Below, piece after piece: positions 1 through 9,300 of a DNA stretch of 64,000 nucleotides. Source of the DNA: Symbiodinium natans (lineage: Eukaryota; Sar; Dinophyceae; Suessiales; Symbiodiniaceae); contig CAJNDS010002230.1 of NCBI GenBank assembly GCA_905221605.1, positions 367,501 through 431,500 on the forward strand, in the 5' to 3' direction. The notes beneath the pieces were generated by a model. That model did no database searches. It saw nothing but the letters and a program-made list of their open reading frames with translations, and was not told the DNA's origin. How positions within the stretch are numbered: position 1 is the first letter of the stretch; every line of letters begins with the position of its first letter. The position numbers were made by a program, and so were the translations under genes.

Positions 1-363
1 GCTCCGTGAAGTGAGAGGCGCGCCAGCAAACGGTAATCTTTCTGAAACAACCGGTCTGCTCTTCAGGAGATGGTTCTTCGAGTGCGCCGGTGTTGCCTGC
101 CACACTGAACCGAAAGGCCTCGGGCCAGTGAGCTTTTTCTGTGCAGATTGAGCGGCTCAGTGCATCCGGTGTCAAAAGGGCGGCAAGAGCACCGGGCAAG
201 CGTTGCCTTGCGAACAACATCCATAAAGCTCTGGAGAACCCGCAGCCTGTATCTACTCGAGTTTTTCCTGCTCCCTCCCCCCCTCCTCTTGTCGCGGCGA
301 CAAGGACTCCCTCTCCGTTGCGTTGCCAGCTTCGCTGCTCAGCCGGATGATGCCCAGGCCGAC

Positions 364-840
364 CTAGGCGTGTCTCCTTGCGTGTCTGAGCCGTCCTGCC
401 AGGAAGCCATCAACTCGCGTGTGCCTTTGGCCGAAGCGGACAAACAGGACAACTTGCTGCGCAGGCTCCTGCGCACGGGGCGCCTCCTGCTGATGGACTT
501 TCAGGAAATCCATTTTCAATGCCTCGTGCGGCCAGCAGGGAGGGAGGCAGATGGTGAACTCCGTATCCTTTGCGCTCGTCCCACCCTTGCGCGGGAGAGC
601 CTCATGGATCTCTACCTCACGCACCCCGATGGCACCCACGAGCCGGGGGCGCTCTTGCCGGCAGGGACGGGGGTCACCGGACCGCTCTACAGCTTCTATG
701 CCGTGGAGCAGGAGAATGGCAGCCCGCCCGGCCGGCGACTTAGAAAGAAGCATCTGCTGGAGTTCTTCGTCAACCACAAGGTTCGCTGGGTCGGGCCCCA
801 CAATGTGCCCGAGTGCTTCTCGGTCAGTGAGGCCGCCTGA
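364..840 (+). CDS. Probable terminal exon of an unrecognised gene
   Basis: An open frame ends at the TGA at 838-840. An ATG-less frame can be followed back to about 148, but only the last ~150 residues look protein-like: a leucine/arginine-rich helix (LLRRLLRTGRLLLMDFQEIHF) followed by a mixed, well-balanced sequence (LTHPDGTHEPGALLPAG, LYSFYAVEQENGS, HLLEFFVNHKVRWVG). The N-terminal part is basic and low in complexity and is more likely intron or UTR. I recognise no domain. The exon probably continues a gene that begins outside the window. Telomere-like repeat starts about 270 bp downstream. A long antisense frame (364-801) is the shadow of this one. Confidence 0.4.
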   Translation, partial: LGVSPCVSEPSCQEAINSRVPLAEADKQDNLLRRLLRTGRLLLMDFQEIHFQCLVRPAGREADGELRILCARPTLARESLMDLYLTHPDGTHEPGALLPAGTGVTGPLYSFYAVEQENGSPPGRRLRKKHLLEFFVNHKVRWVGPHNVPECFSVSEAA

Positions 841-1117
841 CTTGTGTCACCTGGTGAGACTGTGTCCTGCTCAACACGCCAGGTCACCCTGACCTGCGTC
901 ACTTGGTGAGGCCGCGACTGTCGCAGTGCAGAGACGGTGCGCGAAAAAAGGTGCGCCCGAAGTGCCACACTTGCTTCTGGGGCCGCCCCGTCCCTTCCCA
1001 CCCACCCCCCCCAGCCCCAAAAATGAAAAGGTGGTTCCAAAAATAAATGTTTCGCTCAAAACGTTTCGCTCAAAACTTTCGGTCAAAACGTTATTGGGAC
1101 CCAAACCCTATACAGTT

Positions 1118-1290
1118 TCTATAAACCCTAAACCCTAAACCCTTAAACCCTAAACCCTTAAACCCTTAAACCCTTAAACCCTTAAACCCTTAAACCCTTA
1201 AACCCTTAAACCCTAAACCCTAAACCCTAAACCCTAAACCCTAAATCCTAAACCCTAAACCCTAAACCCTAAACCCTAACCCGAGACCCT
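1118..1290. repeat. Telomere-like array: CCCTTAAA octamers then CCCTAAA heptamers
   Basis: The array opens with heptamers, passes through about ten 8-bp CCCTTAAA units (about 1140-1208), then returns to 7-bp CCCTAAA units. The C-rich strand is the + strand. The block change from octamer to heptamer shows local homogenisation of variants. It lies internally and is flanked by unique sequence, so it is not a chromosome end as drawn. Confidence 0.9.
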
Positions 1291-1761
1291 AACCCTAACA
1301 AGCCCTACACTGCTCGCGCGCCAGGGCGGGATGGCAAGCCAGAGACCAGGCACCTGCCGTCGAGGAAGATGCCTGGCAAAGTTGGGACTGCAGGGTTTGG
1401 TTTAGGCGTCCAGGGGTTCAGGGGTTTACGGCTCGGGTTTAGGATTTAGGATTTCGGGTTTAGTGTTTATGGAGTTTCGGGTGTTTTGGGCTTATAGGGT
1501 TTTGCGGACGACAAGGGTTTGCAGGGTTTCCCTTTCATGTTAAGGAGACACTTGAAACCCCAAAGCCCCTGAATTTCCAAGTAAACCCCGAAATACCGCC
1601 GAGCCTTCAAGTGACCCTCAAACCCTAGAAGCTTTAAGGAGATGCTCCTAAACCCTAAACCCTCAACCCTAAACTCTAAACCCTCAACCCTAAACCCTAC
1701 ACCCTAAACCCCTAAACCCTGAACCTTAAACCCTAAACCCTCAACCACCAACCTAAGGAGA

Positions 1762-1839
1762 TACATCTTCCGCGCGGCCATCTGGAATTCCGAGCGCCGC
1801 ATCCACCAGCAGCTCTTTGAGCGACTGACGGGTCTGAGG
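1762..1839 (+). CDS. Exon-like island between telomere-like repeats
   Basis: A 78-bp unique island is open in one frame and reads as a compact helical segment (YIFRAAIWNSERRIHQQLF, then ERLTGLR). It is flanked by CCCTAAA-type sequence on the left and by the TTTAGGG tract carrying the LTR element on the right. The word AAGGAGA recurs just upstream at about 1541, 1635 and 1755, as if the left edge had been copied. No family is recognised. Confidence 0.3.
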
Positions 1840-1883
1840 AGCTGCGTTTTTTTGTTATTGCTGCAGGGGTTTAGGGTTTAGGG

Positions 1884-2100
1884 TGCGGAGCTGCAGTTGG
1901 TATTGTAGAAAGGAGTTGGTATTGGAAGTTGAAGGGTCAATGAACCCGGTAATCTTATGGCTCAAGCCATGACCAAAGCGGTCGAAGGTTTCGTAAAAAG
2001 TGTGCCCTTGGTTTGGGGTCTTGTTGTTTGGTTGTTGGTTGTTCCAGGGGAATTAAGGGCTTCTGTTGGGGTTGACTGTTTTGTTCCGTGTCCTCCTTCG
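1884..2100 (+). repeat. 5' LTR
   Basis: This copy matches 11564-11780 with one mismatch. It starts with TG directly after TTTAGGG repeat. The 3' end is not a clear CA; identity stops near 2100-2101. At 1946-1966 it holds a stretch ending TGGCTCAAG that resembles the 3' part of the dinoflagellate spliced leader. No TATA box was identified with confidence. Confidence 0.9.
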
Positions 2101-2175
2101 GTTGCCCCCCGTAGGTTATGAGCCCAAATTAGGCTTCCTGCGGAATTGGTAAAGATTTTTCGTTTGTTTAACGCC

Positions 2176-3387
2176 ATGGACATGATGCGGCGTCGCTCTG
2201 AACCTGGACTGTCGCCAACGGCCAATGAAGCCGAAGGAAATCGTGGTGGTGGGGGTGAAGATCGACAACAAATGGTACAAGCGCTGACAGATGGTAGGGA
2301 GGTTGCAATGATACAGCCAACGCCTCAGGTGGAAAACGAAGTGGTTCCGGTTCAAGCAGCAAATCCTTTCTGGAGCGAGCGGGCTCAAGAAGAAATGAGA
2401 CTTAGGCAATCAAGGCCAGCAAGTCTTCCCGCGAGCGGAGGGGATAGAAGTGGTGAAGGTACGAGGAGGCCACCTTCGCTGCAAGATCTTTTGGGTCAGG
2501 AACCTGCACCTGTTGAGAGACCATCGTCAGGCTTAATGGGCCAAATGGAACGAGGTACTATTGGTGGAGTGCAAGCCGACGAAGAACTCATTCCTGATGT
2601 TAGTGGTGAAGAGCAAACTGAAGATATGGCGGTGGTGAAGCGTGCGCTGAAAGAGTTGCTTGTGCAAACAAAGGAGCTGGGGAACAGGTTGCATCGGGTG
2701 GAGGAGAAAAGCTATACCTCTGCTGCATCTGGGTCAGCTTCAAGGGCACGGAGCTCTGGAGTGGTGGACGCAAACACGGCATATCCTCTAGGAATGACTC
2801 CAGAGAAGCAGTACCTGCCAGGACAAGTTTTCTACACGGATGGTATGGGTGGTTTTTGGACTGTGTTGCCTGATGGGACATGGCTGCCTATTGAGGGCTA
2901 CGACCTGCCAAAGGGTTGTGATCTTCAATCCTTGCCTGGGTCCAGGAAGGGGGATGTTCAAGTGGAGGATGAAAAAGAAGTGCCAATGATGCATGTAGCT
3001 GAAGGGAAGAAACCCTCCAGATTGCCTCCATTGAATTACCCCACGGGAGGTCCTGCAAGTGGTGGATATGCAAGTGGACCACCTGGTTTAACACATGTTC
3101 CGATTACTTCCTTGCCATCAGGTGCTGATGGTTCTGCCGCACCTGTGGGGAACCAGCCCGGTTTTGTTTCAGCTCGGGAAACTGCAACGCAAGAGAACTC
3201 AGCAGGATCGGGTGGATATACAATGGTGGATGATGTTCCGTATCGGTGGAAAATGGTCGCTGGGAAGTTGGAATTAGAAAAGGTTCCGCTCACAGCTGTT
3301 CCGTCTGGTATAGGACATGGACTGCCTCAAGGGCCTGGTGGTAGGGTCAGTTTACCTCCTGGAGCAGTGGTGCCACGTGGTAGGTGA
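2176..3387 (+). CDS. Retrotransposon ORF1, Gag-like N-terminal protein
   Basis: I chose the ATG at 2176 because it is the first ATG in the frame and has a good context (GCCATGG); about 403 residues. The protein is rich in Gly, Pro, Ser, Glu and Gln, with a short acidic/leucine segment (ALKELLVQTKELGNRLHRVEE, near residue 155) that could form a coiled coil, and a Trp/Gly segment (GGFWTVLPDGTWLPIEGYDL). No zinc finger is present; those are in ORF2. It overlaps ORF2, which opens at 3314, by about 70 bp in a different frame. Expression of ORF2 would need a +1 frameshift, splicing or separate initiation. Probably the N-terminal part of Gag. Confidence 0.75.
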   Translation: MDMMRRRSEPGLSPTANEAEGNRGGGGEDRQQMVQALTDGREVAMIQPTPQVENEVVPVQAANPFWSERAQEEMRLRQSRPASLPASGGDRSGEGTRRPPSLQDLLGQEPAPVERPSSGLMGQMERGTIGGVQADEELIPDVSGEEQTEDMAVVKRALKELLVQTKELGNRLHRVEEKSYTSAASGSASRARSSGVVDANTAYPLGMTPEKQYLPGQVFYTDGMGGFWTVLPDGTWLPIEGYDLPKGCDLQSLPGSRKGDVQVEDEKEVPMMHVAEGKKPSRLPPLNYPTGGPASGGYASGPPGLTHVPITSLPSGADGSAAPVGNQPGFVSARETATQENSAGSGGYTMVDDVPYRWKMVAGKLELEKVPLTAVPSGIGHGLPQGPGGRVSLPPGAVVPRGR

Positions 3388-6300
3388 TAGTTCTGGAACC
3401 GAACGTCCGGAGGCTCTCGGGAAGCATGTGATGAGCCTTCCAACTTTGGCAGACTACACACCAAGCAATCCGACGGCACTGGGTGATTGGATCGCAATGA
3501 TCGAACCAATGTTGTCTTCGCTGACAGATACAGGAAGAGTGTGGTGGCAAAGCGTCTATTCAAAGGCGTATCAAGCGTATGCCAAGTGGTTGAGTGTTTC
3601 TCCGCTGGAAAGGTTGGGCATCAAAGCTGAGCTGGAAGGGCTCAAAGTGGTTCAAACTGTGCATGTTTTGTTGGAGCAGAGAGCGGTGTCTTTGCTGCTA
3701 CAGGCGATCCCGGAGAGATTGAAGACCGAGATCGTTTCCACTCGAATGTTGGGGTCGGTGATGATATTTTACAAATTGCTGACGGTCTACCAACCAGGTG
3801 GAGCAAATGAGCGCAGCACAATGTTGAACTTCTTGGTGCAACCATCTCCAGCAACCTCGATCTCAGAGGCCATAAAGGGAGTGCGTCAATGGGCGCAATG
3901 GCGTTCCCGATTGAGGGAGTTGAGAGCGGCTGAGCCGGACGCTACCTTGCTTATCAAGGGATTGGATGGTTTGTCATCCGCGTTGCTGGCGAAACACCCT
4001 ACGGTTCATTTCAGAGTGGCATCCTTTCGGGAGAAATTGGGGGTGGACTACTCGCCGACCTCTGAAACTGCGACAAAACTAGCTGAAATGTTACAGGCAG
4101 AGTTTGAACTGCTATTGCATAGTGCTGGTGAACAAGAGGTGAAGCAGGACTCGGACGCCAAGAAAAGGGCCAGGTTAAACAAGGCCCAAAAGGGAACTGG
4201 TGACGAGACAGAGGAGGGTGACAAAGGCAAAGGGAAAGGAAAAAGGTACAGCGGAGATGGTGAACGTCCTTTCTGTTGGATATATGGGAAGACCGATGCA
4301 GGTTGCAAGTTCGGATCCCGCTGCAAATTTCGCCATGACAAAGACTCCCTTGAGCGAGGAAGATGTTTTGAGTGTGGGGCCGTTGGCCATCTGCAGCCGC
4401 AATGTCCATATAAGGATGGTGCAAGTTCCAATGTGGACTCAAATCCTGAGAGGAGTAGATCTAAAGGGAATTCTCCCAAAGGGGGAAAGGGCGGCAAAGG
4501 TGCGAAATGGGGAAATGCCAAAAAGGCAGAGGTAGCTGAAGGGGGAGATGAGACGGCTAATGCGGGATTGGATAAAGGTTCTGCAAGTCCCTCATCGCCA
4601 TCAACGGCCAATCAGGTCCTTGTTGAAGCGTTAGAAGTGCTGAAATCTATGAAGCTGTCATCAGAACAGTCGGCATCAAGCGGGGATCCCAGTATTCGAA
4701 TGTTATGTGGCTCTGGGCTGCTTCAGCAGGAAGGGAGAGTGGCGTTGGTGGATACAGCTGCTACGCATCTTGTGCGGACGCTTTTTCCATGGGAATGTTT
4801 ACCAGACACTACTGTTATGGTGCAAAGCGCGCTTGGTGGTGTGACAATGAGGATTACAGAGAAAGGGACGTTGATTAGGGAAGACAATGGGCCCCTGATT
4901 ATCCCTCTCTGGTTGATTTTGGAGTTTGGGGCGAACCTCACTGTGATCAATGGGATGTGTCACGTGGGTGCAAAATCTTCGCTGGACCAGCTCTTGTGGT
5001 TTGAACATGGCTGTTTGGTTATGGATTACAAAACAGCTGAAAAAATGGTTTTGCATGCTGAAAGGCAGCGTGTATCTTGGTCCCATTCTCAATGGAGGAA
5101 TGGAAGGGCGGACTGTGGAGTCGGTTCGTCGGATGCCACGTTGTTGCCGAAGCAGGGAGAAGGCCGAGGAGTATGCGTTCTACATGTGGCCAGGGTTTCT
5201 GACACCAATGAGTGTTCGGGAATGGGCATGTTGGACTCGGGAGCATCACATCCTCTCAGATCACTTCGTCCTGGTGAACAGCTTCCGCAGCAAAAGGTGT
5301 TGGTGTCTTTAGCTGTTGGATCTCGGGAGATGTGTATTACCCCAGGTGGGACCCTGGTAACTCCTGAAATGGTAGATCCACTAGTGCCAATTGGCAAAGC
5401 GAGCGCCTTGGTTGGTCTCAGAGTTCAGTGGCGTGGTGGCAAGTGCACAGCCTCACATCCTGTTCTGGGGGAACTTCGCGTTCGTGATCTGAATGGGTGC
5501 CCTTGTTTAGAAAAGGAGGTGGCGCTTCAGATCATTGATGAAATGGATTGGTGCTCCCCAAAGCAGGCTTTGAAGGTGGCACGTATGGTTCAAGGGTGTC
5601 CGAATACGGACAACGAGGTGGCTGTAAAAACGTCGTTGCAAAGCGCAGCGCGGACAGCGTCAGCGAATGAGGAGGAGTTCGTCCAGGCATGCTGGCGATT
5701 TCTTCGGTGGTATTATGGGGATATACCAGAAAATATGCTGATGGAGCTGTTGCCACGTGGAGATATTGCTGCGTTGCCTTTCAAACGTCATAAAAGGAGA
5801 CGGCTGGCACGAGCAAAAAGGGTGGTGGTACACCTATTTTCGGGGAAACAAAAATGGCATTTTTCCAGTCGGGACGTGGAGGTACTGGAGCTGGATTTGA
5901 CAAAAGGCGGTGACCTACATAATTCGAGCGTCTGGAAGTATCTTCTGCATCTGGCGGCTGAAGGAAAGGTGGTTGCTGTGGTTGGAGGACCTCCATGCAG
6001 GACAGTGTCAAGGTTGAGAGGTGAAGACGGTGGTCCACCTGTATTACGCCGGCGCTGTGGGCCTGAACGGTTGGGATTAAAGAGTCTTCCTTGGCCACAT
6101 CAAGAATTAGCTCAAAAGGATGGTGTTTTACTTCTGAAGATGCTTTTCCTATATGACGTGGCGGTGCATTCAAGGTGTGGAACTGCTGAAGTCATCAATG
6201 GGAGTTCTGTCTTCTTTGGCATGGAAAGCCCTGGGGACCCTGAACTCATAGGGAAAGATTTCTCTCAGAACGGCAAAACGGTCTTGAGTGCTGAGGATCT

Positions 6301-9300
6301 GGTGGATGGTTCTCAGGAAGGGCTCTCAAGTCCTACCTTCTGGAGTTGGCCAGAGGTGAAAAGTTTTTGTGAGCGTTATGGAATGTACGCTGCACACTTT
6401 GATCAAGGAGCATTGGGACATGCTCTGGTGAAACCTACGACTTTCCTGGTGTCTGATATGGAACTATGGGAATCGTTGGAACAGGTTCGCGTGGTTGTTC
6501 CGTGGTCGGCAACATTCGCTTCTACCCTGGAAGAGCGTATTGGACAATCCTCTATATGGGCGCGATGGGCGTTTGGATTGGTAAAAAGACTACGTCACAG
6601 GTTGGCACAATGGTTGCATGCGAGCGATGCTGAACGGGAAGCTATGGTGTTAAAAAAAGAAGAACGAGAAGGGACGTTACGGAGGTTGACGACTGAAGAG
6701 CGAGCTTTCCGTGACCATTGCCTAAGGGGGCATATTCCCTTCAGACGTGATTGTCAAATCTGTGTGTCTGCCGCTGGAAAAGAGCGTCGCCATTTGAGGC
6801 GAAAGCATGGGGATGCTTACACTTTATCATTGGACTTAGCGGGTCCATACAAGTGTTCGAAGGATGCTCACCAGCAGAAGCCACGACACGCTGTTATTGG
6901 TGTGTATCAATTTCCAATGTTGGATCCCAATGTGGGTCGCCCTCCAGAAAAGGAGGAAGATGCGGATGAGGTGGAAGATCAGGTGGCAGATGATGGTACT
7001 GGTGTTGGAGAATGGTTAGGCGATGCAGTCGCGAACTTTGAGGAGGAAGACTCTGCACCGGTGGAACCTGCGCCAGTTCTGGAGGCAGAGCTGATGAAAA
7101 TTCAAGCTTCTGAAAAATCCTGGAAGGAACTGAAGGACCACTTGACCCAACCTGTCCGTATGATCAACTTCGTTATGGTGGAGCCGATTGTGGATAAACA
7201 GCAAACAACTGTTTTGTCGGCAGTTCAAAGGATGATGGTGCGCTTGCAGAGACATGGGTATCCGGTGTTGAGAATCCACTCAGATCGAGCGGGGGAGTTT
7301 GTCAATGCACGCTTCCGGTCCTTTTGTGAAACTCGTCTGATATATAGGACCACTGGTGATCCTGGAGTCCCGCAAACAAATGGGCGCGCTGAAGCATGTG
7401 TGGGTTTATTCAAACGTGGTGTCAGGTCGCTCTTAAAGGAGGCGCGACTCGGGCCGGCGTACTGGGCACTGGCTGCTCGCCATTGGTCAATGTTACGGTG
7501 GCAGAAAGCTGAAAGGGAGTTGGGGTTAAATCCTAAAGCATTGCTTCCCTTTGGTGCTCAGATTCAAGTCAAACGTCGTCCGTGGGAGTTGCTGGGTCCG
7601 GATGGAACAAAGAAAGGTCGGCAATGGGTCGATCGTACGCAGCCTGCGCTTCTTTTGGGTCCATGCGATGACCTACCTGGTGGTTATTGGGTGGAAGCTC
7701 AAGGGACTGCAAAAGATCCGGATGAACTGGTGTTATTTCCCTGCACTACGACTTTTTCCAATATAAAGGAACCGCCTGAATTGGAGCTGGAAGGGGTGGT
7801 AGAAGAACAGGAGCCTTCTCCTCCAGAGCATCGTCTCAAGGGGAAAAAACCGGCACTTCGGTTTGCTGATGAGGAAGGACCTCCTTTACCTCCGCCTCGC
7901 GATCCTCCAGTTCGCCATCGGTTGATGGAGAAAAGCCCGGCCTCTTCGCTGCGTGGTCATGTGGGCTCCTTGCGCTTGCTTCGCAAGCGGGGGGAGAGTC
8001 CGCCCTTAGAAATTTTCGAGGATGACATGCAGGGTCTGGGGGAGCTGGAAGAAAATGCAGATGTTGAGGACAATGTTCCTGGTGATGAGTATTGGCCGAC
8101 TTGCTGTTCTCCTCATGAAAATGCTTATTTGGTCTGCAAAAGTGAGACTGCTGGGGATGGAACACAGTTGGAAAAAGAAGAGCAAAAAGCCAAGTCAATG
8201 TATGAAAGGTCTATGTATGATTACGTGGACTGTGAGGAGCTTCTGGAAGGGATTGTATACCCAAAGAGGGTGAATCGAAGAGGTGGTATCAACAATTGGT
8301 GTACAAGTACGCGAGCTCTGGTGTTGGGCCACTATACTCATGGCGGAGTGTGTGGTATTACAAAAGAGACTTATAGAAGGCCATGGCTATGTCGTTATTT
8401 GGCATCATTCGTGAGGCACCACAATCCTGAAGCCAAATTTTCTGCTCTTCAGATCTCGTGCAATGCTCCGGTGTCATTGCATAGGGATAGTCACAATGAA
8501 AAACATTGCTGCAATTATGTGTGTGGCTTTGGTGACTATAAAGATGGTCAGCTGTGGGTTGAGGATGAAAAGGTTTTAGAGGAAGGAGCTGAAGTGGTGG
8601 AGCAATCCTATGGGAAGAAAGTCCTACCTGGAAAATTGGTGGATATCCACTGGAACTTCATGTCGTTCTTTCCGAGAAAGCTGCATGGTCCTATGCCTTG
8701 GAAAGGGAACAGGGTATCCTTGACAGGGTACACACCTGTTTTTATGGAGCGTTTGAGCTACAAGGATAGGTGCTATCTTCTCCAATGCAAGTTTCCTCTT
8801 CCGGAACCACAAGCTGAAGAAGGTGAAAAAAGGAAGTGGTTAAAAATGACGTTGAAAGAGACCTCGCTGGACGACCTTGCAGAGGAAGTCGACTACGCTG
8901 TGTTCGAAGCGCATCAATGGGCTCTAGAGGAGCATTTGAGTATTCGACGCCTAATTGCTGAACAGGAATGTTGCATTTTGGACGAGTTCCATGGATCGGC
9001 CAATGAGTCGAATGAGGAGAAAGGATCAGAGACTAGAGAATGGCTGGTTAAAGCAAAAAGGGCTGAGGAACAGCTCTCGAAGTTTTTGGTCAAAGCAGCT
9101 CAAGTTCAGCAAATGGTGCAAGAAAATACCGCGCTCGAGGCAGCAGAGGAGGTTGAGTTCCTGCAAACAAAAACAATTCCTACACAAGAAGCCATGCAAG
9201 AGCTGGAAAAGTGGAGGGAATCATTGTCGGACGAGGTGACGTCTTTGGTGAAAGAGTTGGAGGTGGTGGAACCAACAACTCAAGAAAAGCTGGACAAATT

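Noticed and set aside
1118-1290. True chromosome end
   Set aside because: Unique sequence and genes lie on both sides, and many similar arrays in both orientations follow; an internal telomere-like tract is the simpler reading.
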